A DNA stretch of 64,000 bases from contig CAVYMJ010000006.1 in NCBI GenBank assembly GCA_963769585.1, positions 1,674,001-1,738,000 of the forward strand, written 5' to 3'. Source of the DNA: SSC3 sp963769585. GTDB lineage: Bacteria; Actinomycetota; Actinomycetes; Propionibacteriales; Nocardioidaceae. Position 1 is the first letter of the stretch, and the number at the start of each line of letters is the position of its first letter. Below the pieces are notes generated by a model, which saw only the letters and a list, made by a program, of their open reading frames with translations, was not told the DNA's origin and ran no database searches. Of this stretch, positions 19,051 through 31,041 are shown one piece after another. Position numbers and translations under genes: made by a program.

Positions 19051-19778
19051 GCGGACTGGGTGAGGGCAAGGCCCTCTTCGAGACTGAACCGGCCCTCGTA
19101 GAGCGCGGTGCCGATGATGGCGCCCTCCACACCCTGGTCGACCATCGTCATCAGGGCGCGCAGGTCGTCGAGCGTGGTGATCCCACCACTGGCCACCACA
19201 GGGCGGTCGGTGGCGCGACAGACACCGGCGAGCAGCTCGAGGTTCGGGCCTTGCAGCATCCCGTCCTTGTTGACGTCGGTGACCACGTAACGGGCACAGC
19301 CTTCGGCGTCGAGGCGGGTAAGAACCTCGTACAGGTCGCCCCCCTCGCTGGTCCAGCCACGAGCCGCCAGCGTCCGACCTCGTACGTCGAGCCCTACGGC
19401 CACCCGGTCGCCGTACGCCGCGATGGCCTTGGCACACCACTCCGGCTGCTCCAAGGCCGCCGTACCGATGTTGACCCGGCGGCACCCCGTCGCCAACGCA
19501 GCCTCCAGGGTCTCGTCGTCCCGGATCCCCCCGCTCAGCTCGACGTCGATGTCGAGGCGGCCGACGATCTGCTCCAGCAGCGCCCGGTTGCTGCCGCGGC
19601 CGAAGGCGGCGTCGAGGTCGACGAGGTGGATCCACTCGGCGCCGGCACGTTGCCAGCCCAGCGCGGCCTCGACCGGGTCACCGAACGTCTTCTCCGAGCC
19701 GGCGACTCCCTGGACCAGCTGCACGGCGCGACCGTCTTGGACGTCGACGGCAGGCAGCAGCTCGAGGTAGGGGCTCAT
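19047..19778 (-). CDS. hisA: bifunctional ProFAR isomerase / PRA isomerase (PriA)
   Basis: 243 aa. It isomerises ProFAR to PRFAR. In actinobacteria the same enzyme (PriA) also does the TrpF step. The residues linked to dual specificity are present: Asp12 (AVDVQDG), the Arg140-Gly-Trp142 loop (AARGWTSEGG) and Asp172 (TDVNKDG). With trpC unfused and no trpF nearby, dual use is likely. ATG 19778 has TAGAGT and a 7-nt spacer upstream, suggesting an internal leaderless promoter in addition to read-through from hisD. Confidence 0.96.
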   Translation of the reverse strand: MSPYLELLPAVDVQDGRAVQLVQGVAGSEKTFGDPVEAALGWQRAGAEWIHLVDLDAAFGRGSNRALLEQIVGRLDIDVELSGGIRDDETLEAALATGCRRVNIGTAALEQPEWCAKAIAAYGDRVAVGLDVRGRTLAARGWTSEGGDLYEVLTRLDAEGCARYVVTDVNKDGMLQGPNLELLAGVCRATDRPVVASGGITTLDDLRALMTMVDQGVEGAIIGTALYEGRFSLEEGLALTQSA

Positions 19779-19786
19779 GAGCGGAA

Positions 19787-19792
19787 CTCTAT
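19787..19792 (-). promoter_or_regulatory. -10 box before hisA
   Basis: TAGAGT on the minus strand followed by TCCGCTC and the hisA ATG, a TANNNT-N7-start layout in the 21-bp gap after the small membrane gene. Confidence 0.5.
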
Positions 19793-19799
19793 GTTGGCC

Positions 19800-20144
19800 T
19801 CAGCGCGGGAAGATCAGCGTCTTGAGCACCGGGAAGACCAGGACGCACACGATCAGCGCCCCGACCCGGACCCCCCAGTCGGCACTGACGAACCAGATCA
19901 CCACGTTGAGGACCAGCAGCAGGTCCACGAGCACGAAGTTCTGGATGCGCCGCTTGCGCGCCAGGACTCCGGTATGGCGCCCGACTGGCCTGAGCCTGGG
20001 CAGCCGGTCCAGGGAGCGCGCCTTCAGCGCCTTGGTGCGCGCGGCCCGGCGCTCGCGACGCTCCGCCTCCGCGGCTCGCGCGGCAGCCTTGATCGCCGCC
20101 TCGCGCTCGCGCTCGGCCCGCCGCAGGGCGCGCTCCTTGGCCAT
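19800..20144 (-). CDS. small his-cluster membrane protein of unknown function
   Basis: 114 aa. The first ~65 residues are a very charged Ala/Arg/Glu/Lys helix (MAKERALRRAEREREAAIK...), likely cytosolic and possibly coiled coil. Then come two TM helices (VLVDLLLVLNVVIWFVSADW; VGALIVCVLVFPVLKTLIF). ATG 20144 shares one base with the hisH stop (TGATG), so it is translated with hisH. I do not recognise the family. Its place between hisH and hisA suggests it is carried along in the his transcript rather than being a his enzyme. Confidence 0.82.
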   Translation of the reverse strand: MAKERALRRAEREREAAIKAAARAAEAERRERRAARTKALKARSLDRLPRLRPVGRHTGVLARKRRIQNFVLVDLLLVLNVVIWFVSADWGVRVGALIVCVLVFPVLKTLIFPR

Positions 20145-20773
20145 CAGAGCGCCGAGACCCAGTTCTTGAGCAGCCGTGCGCCGGCGTCGCCCGACTTCTC
20201 CGGGTGGAACTGGGTGGCACACAGCGGGCCGTTCTCCACCGCCGCCACGAACCTGTCCTCACCGTGCGTGGTCCAGGTGACCAGCGGGTCCAGGGTCCGG
20301 CCGTGGGTGACCAGCTCCCACCGGCGTACGCCGTAGGAGTGCACGAAGTAGAAGCGCTCGCCCTCGACGCCCTCGAACAACGCCGAGCCCGGCGGTACGT
20401 CGACGGTGTTCCATCCCATGTGCGGGATCACCGGAGCCTCCAGCCGCTCGACCACGCCGGGCCACTCGTCCAGGCCCGCGGCGTCGACTCCATGCTCGAC
20501 CCCGTGGCTGAACAGCACCTGCATGCCCACGCAGATGCCGAGCACGGGGCGGCCACCGGCGAGGCGACGTCCGATGATCTGGTCACCGTGCGCCGTGCGC
20601 AGCGCATCGGCGCAGGCTCGGAACGCACCTACCCCGGGAACCACCAGCCCGTCCGCTTCCTCGGCCGCGCGCCGGTCCCGGGTGAGCTTCACTGACGCGC
20701 CTGCGCGCTCCAGGGCACGCACAGCAGAGCGGATGTTGCCCGAGCCGTAGTCGAAGACGACTACAGAGCTCAC
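20144..20773 (-). CDS. hisH: imidazole glycerol phosphate synthase glutaminase subunit
   Basis: 209 aa class I glutamine amidotransferase that makes ammonia for HisF. The catalytic triad is visible: Cys81 (LGICVGMQ), His190 and Glu192 (QFHPEKSG). GTG 20773 overlaps the hisB stop as GTGA. It is separated from hisF by the 114-aa membrane gene and hisA. Confidence 0.97.
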   Translation of the reverse strand: MSSVVVFDYGSGNIRSAVRALERAGASVKLTRDRRAAEEADGLVVPGVGAFRACADALRTAHGDQIIGRRLAGGRPVLGICVGMQVLFSHGVEHGVDAAGLDEWPGVVERLEAPVIPHMGWNTVDVPPGSALFEGVEGERFYFVHSYGVRRWELVTHGRTLDPLVTWTTHGEDRFVAAVENGPLCATQFHPEKSGDAGARLLKNWVSAL

Positions 20774-21369
20774 AGGCTGCCCTTGGTGGACGGCACACCG
20801 GTCTCGCGCGGGTCGATCGCGACGGCATCGCGCAGGGCGCGGGCGACCGCCTTGAACTGGGTCTCGACGATGTGGTGTGGGTCGCGCCCGGCCAGCACGC
20901 GAACGTGCAGCGCAAGGTGGGCGTGGAACGCAAGCGTCTCGAAGACGTGCCGGGTCAGCGAGCCCAGGTACTGGTCGCCGATCATCACGAACTGCTGCCC
21001 CTCGGGCTCTCCGGTGTGCACGCAGTAGGGGCGTCCCGAAACGTCCACCACGGCCTGGACAAGGGCCTCGTCGAGCGGGACGGTGGCGTCACCGAACCGG
21101 CGGATGCCCGCCTTGTCGCCCAGGGCCTCGCGCAGGGCCTGGCCCAGGGCGATCGCGGTGTCCTCGACGGTGTGGTGCGCGTCGATGTGCAGGTCGCCCT
21201 CGGCCTGGACCGTCAGGTCGATCAGGGAGTGGCGCGCGAGTGCGGTCAGCATGTGGTCGTAGAACCCGACGCCCGTGCTGATGTCGTGGCGGCCGGTGCC
21301 GTCCAGGTCGACCTCGACCAACAGCTTGGACTCGCTGGTCTGGCGCTCGATACGCGCAGTCCTGCTCAT
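20770..21369 (-). CDS. hisB: imidazoleglycerol-phosphate dehydratase
   Basis: 199 aa monofunctional HisB (no phosphatase domain), removing water from IGP. The two manganese-binding motifs are DAHHTVEDTAIALG and DPHHIVETQFKA, with FYDHMLTALARHS at the N-terminal side. ATG 21369 overlaps the hisC stop as ATGA. An upstream in-frame extension is only hisC antisense-frame sequence. Confidence 0.97.
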   Translation of the reverse strand: MSRTARIERQTSESKLLVEVDLDGTGRHDISTGVGFYDHMLTALARHSLIDLTVQAEGDLHIDAHHTVEDTAIALGQALREALGDKAGIRRFGDATVPLDEALVQAVVDVSGRPYCVHTGEPEGQQFVMIGDQYLGSLTRHVFETLAFHAHLALHVRVLAGRDPHHIVETQFKAVARALRDAVAIDPRETGVPSTKGSL

Positions 21370-22445
21370 GACACAACCTCCAGCAACGCGGCACGGAACG
21401 CCGCCATCTCCTCCGCGGTGCCGATCGACACGCGCAGCCAACCATCGGGACCAGTCTCCCGGATCAGGACGCCTCTATCCAGCAAACCCTGCCAAACCGC
21501 GTGGCGGTCCTCGAACCTCCCGAAGAGCACGAAGTTCGCGTCGCTCGGCGCTACCTGCAGGTCCTGGGAGCGCAGCCAGTCAACCGTCGCATCGCGCTCC
21601 TTGCGCAGGTCGTCCACCCGGGCGAGCAGCTCGTCGGCGTGCTCGAGCGCGACCTGGGCCACGGCCTGGGTCACCGCGGACAGGTGGTAGGGCAGCCGGA
21701 CGACGCGCAGAGCGTCGCAGACCTCCTGGCTCGCCGCCAGGTACCCCAGCCGCGCACCAGCCAGGGCGAAGGCCTTGCTCATCGTCCTGGTCACCACGAG
21801 GTTCGGCGTCGTGGACAGCAGCTCCAGTGCGCTGGGGGTGCCCTCCCTGCGGAACTCGGCGTACGCCTCGTCGATCACCAGGACGCACCCACCCTCGACC
21901 GCGGCCGCTGCCGCTGCGACCGAGGTCACCGTGTCGAGCGGCAGGGCCGTCCCGGTGGGGTTGTTCGGCGACGGCAGCAGTACCACGGAGGGCTGCTCGG
22001 CCGCGATGAGGGCTGCCGCGTGCTCGACGTCGAGGGAGAAGTCGCTCTCCCGCTGACCGACCATCCAGCGGGTGTGGGTGTCGCGCGCATACTCCGGGTA
22101 CATCGAGTACGTCGGCGCGAACGAGACCGCCGTTCGGCCCGGCCCGCCGAAGGCCTGCAGCAGATGCAGCATCACCTCGTTGGACCCGTTGCCCGCCCAG
22201 ATGTGCTCGGCCGTGACCCCGTGGCCCACATAGGACGCCAGCGCACTCCGCAGGGCGCTGAACTCACGGTCGGGATAGCGGTTGAGGTCGCCGCTGACAG
22301 ATCTCACTGCCTCGGCAAGGTCCCGGGCCACAGCCTCGGACGGGCCGTACGGGTTCTCGTTGACATTGAGCTGAACAGGGACGTCCAGCTGAGGTGCGCC
22401 GTAGGGTGCGATCCCGTGGAGCTCCTCGCGAAGGGGGAGCCTCAC
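21366..22445 (-). CDS. hisC: histidinol-phosphate aminotransferase
   Basis: 359 aa fold-type I PLP enzyme. The PLP lysine is Lys224 (RTMSKAFALAGARLG), the PLP-phosphate and ring contacts are in NGSNEVM and LPSPNNPTG, and the C-terminal Arg is in GWLRVSIGT. GTG 22445 overlaps the hisD stop as GTGA and is chosen over longer frames that read back through hisD. The N-terminus LNVNENPYGPSE is typical for HisC. Confidence 0.96.
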   Translation of the reverse strand: MRLPLREELHGIAPYGAPQLDVPVQLNVNENPYGPSEAVARDLAEAVRSVSGDLNRYPDREFSALRSALASYVGHGVTAEHIWAGNGSNEVMLHLLQAFGGPGRTAVSFAPTYSMYPEYARDTHTRWMVGQRESDFSLDVEHAAALIAAEQPSVVLLPSPNNPTGTALPLDTVTSVAAAAAAVEGGCVLVIDEAYAEFRREGTPSALELLSTTPNLVVTRTMSKAFALAGARLGYLAASQEVCDALRVVRLPYHLSAVTQAVAQVALEHADELLARVDDLRKERDATVDWLRSQDLQVAPSDANFVLFGRFEDRHAVWQGLLDRGVLIRETGPDGWLRVSIGTAEEMAAFRAALLEVVS

Positions 22446-23734
22446 TCGTCGAACCTCACCGTCACTGCAGCGGCGTGGCCCGGCAGGTCCTCGGCGAGCG
22501 CCAGCGTCTGGACGTGCGGGGCGACCTCGCGTAGGGCGTCCACGGTGTAGTCGATGACGTGGACCGCCTTGCGGAAAGCCCGCACCGAGAGTCCGGACGA
22601 GTGGCACGCACAGCCCCCGGTGGGCAGCACGTGGTTGGAGCCCGCGCAGTAGTCGCCCAAGGAGACCGGCGCGAAGGCGCCGACGAAGACGGCTCCCGCG
22701 TTGGTTACCCGCGCTGCCACTTCGGCCGCGTCGCGGGTCTGGATCTCCAGGTGCTCGGCCGCATAGCCGTTCACCACGTCCAGACCCTGGTCCACCCCGT
22801 CGACAAGAACGATGGCGGACTGCTGTCCGGACAGGGCAGTCCGGATCCGGTCGACGTGTCGGGTCGCCGAGACCTGCTTGTCCAGCTCGGCCTCCACGTC
22901 GTCTGCCAGCGCCACGGAGTCGGTGACCAGCACGGAGGCTGCCAGGGGGTCGTGCTCGGCCTGGGAGATCAGGTCGGCGGCGACGTACGCCGGGTTCGCG
23001 GTCTCGTCGGCGAGAATCGCGATCTCGGTGGGCCCCGCCTCCGAGTCGATGCCGACGGTGCCCTTCACGAGCCGCTTGGCGGAGACGGTGTAGATGTTGC
23101 CCGGCCCGGTGACCAGGTCGACCGGTGCGCACGGCCCGGCACCGTAGGCGAACATCGCGATCGCTTGCGCTCCGCCCACGGCGTACACCTCGGTTACCCC
23201 GAGCAGCGCGCAGGCGGCCAGGATCGTCGGGTGCGGCAGCCCGCCGTTGGCTTCCTGCGGGCTGGAGGTCAGTGCGATGGACCGCACGCCTGCGACCTGG
23301 GCCGGGACGACGTTCATCACGACGCTGGAGACCAGCGGCGCCACCCCACCGGGGACGTAGAGCCCGACCCTGTCGATCGGGACCATCCGCTGGGTGACCG
23401 TTCCGCCGGGGACCACCGCGGTCACCACGTCTGCCTCGAGCTCTGCCTCGCAGGTGGCCCTGAGCCGGCGGATCGACTCCTCCAACCCTGCTCGTACGGC
23501 GGGATCCAGGACCTCCAGGGCGCCACGCAGTGCATCCTCGGGTACCGCGATGTCGGTCTGCTGCACTCCGTCGAACCGGGCTGTGTACTCGATGACCGCC
23601 TCGACCCCACGCTGCCGGACCGCGTCACAGATCGGGCGCACCACCTCGAGGGTGGCCGCCACGTCGACCTCGGCGCGGGGCACCACGGTCCGGTAGTTCG
23701 CGTCCTGTCCACGGACGTCGATCCGGCGAATCAT
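22442..23734 (-). CDS. hisD: histidinol dehydrogenase
   Basis: 430 aa, oxidising histidinol to histidine with two NAD. Visible are GLYVPGGVAPLVSSVVMN, the GPGNIYTVSAKR nucleotide loop, SEAGPTEIAILADE, ISQAEHDPLA, YAAEHLEIQT and the Zn-site region AGSNHVLPTGG. It opens the his run; ATG 23734 has TAGACT and a 6-nt spacer before it, so the transcript is probably leaderless. It shares a 73-bp gap with the divergent Lon-N gene. Confidence 0.97.
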   Translation of the reverse strand: MIRRIDVRGQDANYRTVVPRAEVDVAATLEVVRPICDAVRQRGVEAVIEYTARFDGVQQTDIAVPEDALRGALEVLDPAVRAGLEESIRRLRATCEAELEADVVTAVVPGGTVTQRMVPIDRVGLYVPGGVAPLVSSVVMNVVPAQVAGVRSIALTSSPQEANGGLPHPTILAACALLGVTEVYAVGGAQAIAMFAYGAGPCAPVDLVTGPGNIYTVSAKRLVKGTVGIDSEAGPTEIAILADETANPAYVAADLISQAEHDPLAASVLVTDSVALADDVEAELDKQVSATRHVDRIRTALSGQQSAIVLVDGVDQGLDVVNGYAAEHLEIQTRDAAEVAARVTNAGAVFVGAFAPVSLGDYCAGSNHVLPTGGCACHSSGLSVRAFRKAVHVIDYTVDALREVAPHVQTLALAEDLPGHAAAVTVRFDE

Positions 23735-23740
23735 GGGCTC

Positions 23741-23746
23741 AGTCTA
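23741..23746 (-). promoter_or_regulatory. -10 box of the his run
   Basis: TAGACT on the minus strand followed by GAGCCC and the hisD ATG, a TANNNT-N6-start layout. Confidence 0.6.
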
Positions 23747-23795
23747 TTTGGCTGCGGCCGCCGCGCCGCCGCACTGGTCAGCGGGCGGACCCGGC

Positions 23796-23801
23796 TAGGC
23801 T
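23796..23801 (+). promoter_or_regulatory. -10 box of the Lon-N domain gene
   Basis: TAGGCT followed by CGGTGA and the GTG start, a TANNNT-N6-start layout. Confidence 0.6.
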
Positions 23802-23807
23802 CGGTGA

Positions 23808-24491
23808 GTGCCGGAGCAGCTCCCGATCTTCCCGCTGAACAGCGTGGTGTTCCCGGGCGTGACGCTGCCGCTGCACGTCTTCGAGGAGCGCTACCGGGCC
23901 ATGGTCAGGCACCTGCTCGCAGTCGAGGACGAGAGCCTTCGCCTGTTCGGCATCGTCGCGATCCGTGAGGGCTACGAGGTCGGCAGCCACGAGGCGCGGT
24001 CGATGTACCGCACCGGCTGCGTGGTCCAGCTGACCGGTGTGACGCCGTACGACGACGGCAGGTTCGACGTCGAGCTCGTGGGGCGCCACCGGATGCGGGT
24101 CGTCGGCCTGGACGCCAGTGGACCGTTCGTGGTGGCCGAGGTGACCGAGCTGACCGACCAGCGCGGCCCGGACATCTCCGAGGACGACGTGCTCGACGCT
24201 GCCGGAAGGGCACTGGCGGCGTTCGACGTGTACCGGAACCTGCTCAGCGAGCTCCGTGGCGGTGAGGTCCTGGTGGGCAGGATGCCCCGCGACCCGGAGC
24301 TCTTGTCGTACTCCCTGGCCGCAACCACCCTGCTGTCGCTGCGCGAGCGACAGTCGCTGCTGGAGGCACCGACCACCCACGAGCGCCTGGTCATGCTGCG
24401 CCACACCTTGAAGGAGGAGACTCGGGTCATGCGCGCCGTACCGTCCCTGCCGGCGACCGAGGTGGCCCGCACCTCATGGAGTCCCAACTAG
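23808..24491 (+). CDS. Lon N-terminal (LON substrate-binding) domain protein
   Basis: 227 aa. It consists only of the LAN/LON domain: LPIFPLNSVVFPGVTLPLHVFEERYRAMV at the N-terminus, GTGCVVQLTGV-type beta strands and a helical C-terminal half (LSYSLAATTLLSLRERQSLLE). No AAA+ or protease domain follows, so it is a stand-alone substrate-binding domain of unknown client. GTG 23808 is leaderless. It is coupled to ybaK by a 16-bp overlap. Confidence 0.92.
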   Translation: MPEQLPIFPLNSVVFPGVTLPLHVFEERYRAMVRHLLAVEDESLRLFGIVAIREGYEVGSHEARSMYRTGCVVQLTGVTPYDDGRFDVELVGRHRMRVVGLDASGPFVVAEVTELTDQRGPDISEDDVLDAAGRALAAFDVYRNLLSELRGGEVLVGRMPRDPELLSYSLAATTLLSLRERQSLLEAPTTHERLVMLRHTLKEETRVMRAVPSLPATEVARTSWSPN

Positions 24492-24979
24492 GAAGGTCAG
24501 CGGGAGGGACCCCGGCCACCGTGGCTCTTGGGCGCGCCGGAGTCGACTTCGAGCTGCACCGCTACGAACACGACCCGGCCTCCACCTCCTACGGCGATGA
24601 GGCCGCGGAGCGTCTCGGGCTCGACCCCACCCGGGTTCTCAAGACGCTGCTGGCCTCCGTCGACGGCAGGCTCGTCGTCGGTGTCGTGCCGGTCGCCGCG
24701 CAGCTGGACCTCAAGGCCCTCGCCTCCGCCGTCGGAGGCAAGAAGGCCGTCATGGCAGACCCGGCCGAAGCCGAGCGCGCCACCGGGTACGTCGTGGGCG
24801 GGATCTCCCCGGTCGGCCAGCGCAAGTCCCACCCGACCGTCGTCGACGAGTCGGCGCTGACCCACCCGACGGTCTTCGTCTCCGCAGGCAGACGGGGACT
24901 GGACCTGGAGCTGTTGCCGCAGGACCTGGTCAGGGCCGCGCGGGCCACGACCGCACCGATCAGTCGGTGGAGAACCTGA
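24476..24979 (+). CDS. ybaK: Cys-tRNA(Pro) deacylase YbaK/EbsC type
   Basis: 167 aa. The domain removes cysteine mischarged on tRNA-Pro. Visible are the conserved VLKTLLA, the Lys-rich GGKKAVMADPAEAERATGYVVGGISPVGQRK and VFVSAGRRGLDLELLP. ATG 24476 overlaps the end of the Lon-N gene, so the two are coupled. Its last 20 bp overlap the end of the convergent DUF3352 gene. Confidence 0.94.
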   Translation: MESQLGRSAGGTPATVALGRAGVDFELHRYEHDPASTSYGDEAAERLGLDPTRVLKTLLASVDGRLVVGVVPVAAQLDLKALASAVGGKKAVMADPAEAERATGYVVGGISPVGQRKSHPTVVDESALTHPTVFVSAGRRGLDLELLPQDLVRAARATTAPISRWRT

Positions 24980-26615
24980 GCAGGAGGTGAGTGACGTCGC
25001 CCTCCCCCCACGCGCTGGCACCCAGCGCGTCGAAGGGCCGGGCGTTCGCGACAGCAGCCCCGTCCTGGTCGGTCATCTGAGCGACGAGCCTCTCCAGCCA
25101 GCCGTCGGCCGCATCGAAGTCGACGAAGAGAGCCGCGCTCGCTTTGTCGGCCTCGGGTACGGCGGCGCGGAAGGTGTCGGCGCTGCTGAGATCTCCCCCG
25201 GCGAGCAGCTTGTCGAGGTAGCCGTCGTCGAAGCCCACCGCCACCTGGCCACCTGCCGCGCGCACCTTGACGATCTCGCCAGGAGGCATTCCAGCGGCCC
25301 TCACGATGGTCTCGATGATCCTGCGAACCTCGCTCTCGTCGCCGTCGATGCGCAGGCCCACCTTGAGGTCGCCCGGAGTCTGCGACGAGGGGAGCGAGTC
25401 CCAGTCCGTGGCTCCGTCGACAGCCAGGACGATGCCAGTCCCGAGCAGCGTCTCGATGTCCTCGGGCAGGTTGAGGCCGGTGCTGGCCTCGGCCTGAGCC
25501 AGGGTTGCGTCGTACAGGGCAGCACCGCGGCCCTCCTTGAGAACCGTCTCGAGCCTGGTCACCCATCCCGCGGGCAGTGAGATCCCCAGCGCACCGATCG
25601 TGGTGTCGGGGAGGTCCCCGATGGTGGTCGGCTGCGCCTCAGCATCCGCGCCGCTGAGGCCCTCTCCGGCGACGGCGAGCTCGATGCCACCGTCGTGGAA
25701 CCGGACCGTCGCAGCTCCACCCTTGAAGTTCGCCAGAGCCTTGGCGAAGCCCTGGGCGCCGTCCTCCCGGTCCCGGCTGTTCAGGTCGTCACAGAGCTCG
25801 GGGAGGTCGTCCGGGGCGGCGCCACCGGTCGCCTCGCAGGTGCTTCCCAGGCCCATCAAGCTGCCCACGGTTGCGTCGTACAGGGCCCGGGGGCCCTCTT
25901 CGGCGACGTAGACCGTGACGACTCCCAGATCTCCGACCCTCGCCAGGGCGTTGTTGAACTGCGGGTCGTCGGCCAGAGAGGCCTTCTTTGCTCCGGCCGC
26001 CGCGGCTGTGGCGATGCCTTCCGTCTCGGCGACCAGCACATAGCCATCCAGGAAGGCGACCCCGTGGGTCTCGTCCTCCGAGCACTTCTGGAAGATCCGC
26101 GCGATGCCCTCGCGCGCCGTGCTCTCGTCGCTCACCTGGAGGGCGAAGAGCACGTCTGCGGTGTGCTCGGCGTTGGGAACCGCAGCCAGTGCGGCCTTGT
26201 CACCGATCCAGGGCGCGATGTCGCCGTCGTAGTCCAGGCCGTCGCAGTCCCCGTCCTGCTTGAGCCTGTTCACGAACCACTCACGTAGGTCGTCGCGGGT
26301 GCCCAGGTTGAGCTCGCCGGCGATCACCGGGAACTTCCTCAGCGTCTTGATGGCCTCGATCTTCTGGCTCGCCGAAGGGTCGAGGTCGACCGACGCGTAG
26401 GCCAGGGTGGTGTCGGGGAGCACGGCGGCTGGTCCCGGGCCACCGCCGGTCAGCTGGGCCACCCCCCAGGCACCCACGGCAACCGCACCGGCCGCGAGGA
26501 CGCCTACGGAGGCGAGCAGGACGGGCTTGGTCCGGCTCCTTCGAGCCGGGCCGGCGTCGCCCTGGGTGAGGAACTCTGGCTGACCAGCCGGCTCGGACGG
26601 GGTGCTGCTGGACAC
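24960..26615 (-). CDS. DUF3352-family membrane-anchored protein
   Basis: 551 aa. A Ser/Pro-rich cytosolic N-terminus with RRSRTK is followed by one TM helix (~31-52, VLLASVGVLAAGAVAVGAWGVAQL) and a large extracytoplasmic domain beginning VLPDTTLAYASVDLDPSASQKIEAIKTLRKFP, the DUF3352 start. Function unknown. GTG 26615 has an AAGGGGG ribosome site. Tail-to-tail overlap with ybaK is 20 bp. Confidence 0.88.
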   Translation of the reverse strand: MSSSTPSEPAGQPEFLTQGDAGPARRSRTKPVLLASVGVLAAGAVAVGAWGVAQLTGGGPGPAAVLPDTTLAYASVDLDPSASQKIEAIKTLRKFPVIAGELNLGTRDDLREWFVNRLKQDGDCDGLDYDGDIAPWIGDKAALAAVPNAEHTADVLFALQVSDESTAREGIARIFQKCSEDETHGVAFLDGYVLVAETEGIATAAAAGAKKASLADDPQFNNALARVGDLGVVTVYVAEEGPRALYDATVGSLMGLGSTCEATGGAAPDDLPELCDDLNSRDREDGAQGFAKALANFKGGAATVRFHDGGIELAVAGEGLSGADAEAQPTTIGDLPDTTIGALGISLPAGWVTRLETVLKEGRGAALYDATLAQAEASTGLNLPEDIETLLGTGIVLAVDGATDWDSLPSSQTPGDLKVGLRIDGDESEVRRIIETIVRAAGMPPGEIVKVRAAGGQVAVGFDDGYLDKLLAGGDLSSADTFRAAVPEADKASAALFVDFDAADGWLERLVAQMTDQDGAAVANARPFDALGASAWGEGDVTHLLLRFSTD

Positions 26616-26683
26616 GAGGGCCCCCTTGTGACGGTGGATCGGGAGTCAACGGTATCGGGAGTACCGAAGACCGTGCAGACGTA

Positions 26684-27223
26684 TCAGTCTGCTCGGCTGA
26701 GCAGGGGGACCAGGAGTCCCGCCAGCGCCATCGTCGGCCAGGCAAGGAAGATCGGCCACTCGGGTCTGCCCAGCGGCGCAGCGGCACGGGTACCGATGGG
26801 AGCCTCCTGCAACATGGCCGCCGGATCAGCAGGCCCGAAGAGCTCACCGGTCCACCACATCAGCAGCGCCGCCGCTGCGCAGCCCATCAGCACCAGCACG
26901 AGGGTGACGAGCAGGTTGCGGGTGCGCCAGAAGCCGAAGACCAGACCCGAACCGAGCGCAGCCGCGGCAGCGATGGCCGCATACCAGCCGTCAGGGTTGA
27001 AGTCGCGGGAGAGCGCTAGCTCGTCCTGCCCGATCGAGGTGGCGAAGCGGACGAACTGAGCCGGCTCGGCGACACGGGACCAGATGAGCCCACAGACGAC
27101 CCCGAGCACTGCCATGCCGCCGACGACAACGGCGACCTCCCGTAGGAGGGCTGCCGGTGTGGACCGGTGCGTCTCGCCGACATCGTCGGGCTCCAGAGGA
27201 GCGGCGGAAGGCAGGCTGGTCAC
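26684..27223 (-). CDS. four-TM membrane protein of unknown function
   Basis: About 179 aa with four TM helices (VVVGGMAVLGVVCGLIW; GWYAAIAAAAALGSGLVFGF; LLVTLVLVLMGCAAAALLMWW; IFLAWPTMALAGLLVPLL) and the loop SRDFNPDGWY. This resembles the layout of DUF2567 proteins, but only weakly. GTG 27223 gives a plausible start 64 bp after dnaE; ATG 27298 would add 25 unlikely residues and overlap dnaE. A 6-bp inverted repeat (GCAGAC...GTCTGC, 26675-26692) spans the stop. Function not assigned. Confidence 0.75.
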   Translation of the reverse strand: MTSLPSAAPLEPDDVGETHRSTPAALLREVAVVVGGMAVLGVVCGLIWSRVAEPAQFVRFATSIGQDELALSRDFNPDGWYAAIAAAAALGSGLVFGFWRTRNLLVTLVLVLMGCAAAALLMWWTGELFGPADPAAMLQEAPIGTRAAAPLGRPEWPIFLAWPTMALAGLLVPLLSRAD

Positions 27224-27287
27224 GCGTCCGAGCTCCGCTGGGAGGATCGGTGGAACGACGGCTGGGACACGGCAGCACGTGGCCTCA

Positions 27288-30851
<3,564 letters not shown>

Positions 30852-30991
30852 CGACCAGGGGCCCCTTCCAGAGAGTCAGCCATGTGGTGCTTCAGAACCG
30901 ACGCGCAGGCCGGTGTCCGGGGGAAGGAACCACACACTACGCGACTTGTGAAGCGACCTTAGGCAGGCCCACCGACAATCTGGCCGATCGC

Positions 30992-31019
30992 CTCCGGCGA
31001 GCTTTGGGGGTCACCGGAG
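30992..31019 (-). terminator. hairpin after the M23 peptidase gene
   Basis: 9-bp stem (one wobble) CTCCGGTGA / TCGCCGGAG with a 10-nt loop, beginning 22 bp after the stop of the M23 gene on the minus strand. It sits in the 190-bp gap before dnaE, where it would separate the two transcripts. Confidence 0.55.
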
Positions 31020-31041
31020 CTGGTGCATTCCGATGCCGGTC

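Noticed and set aside
19051..19635. N-terminal extension of hisF through hisA
   Set aside because: Same reason: it is the wrong frame of hisA; ATG 19050 gives the canonical HisF N-terminus.
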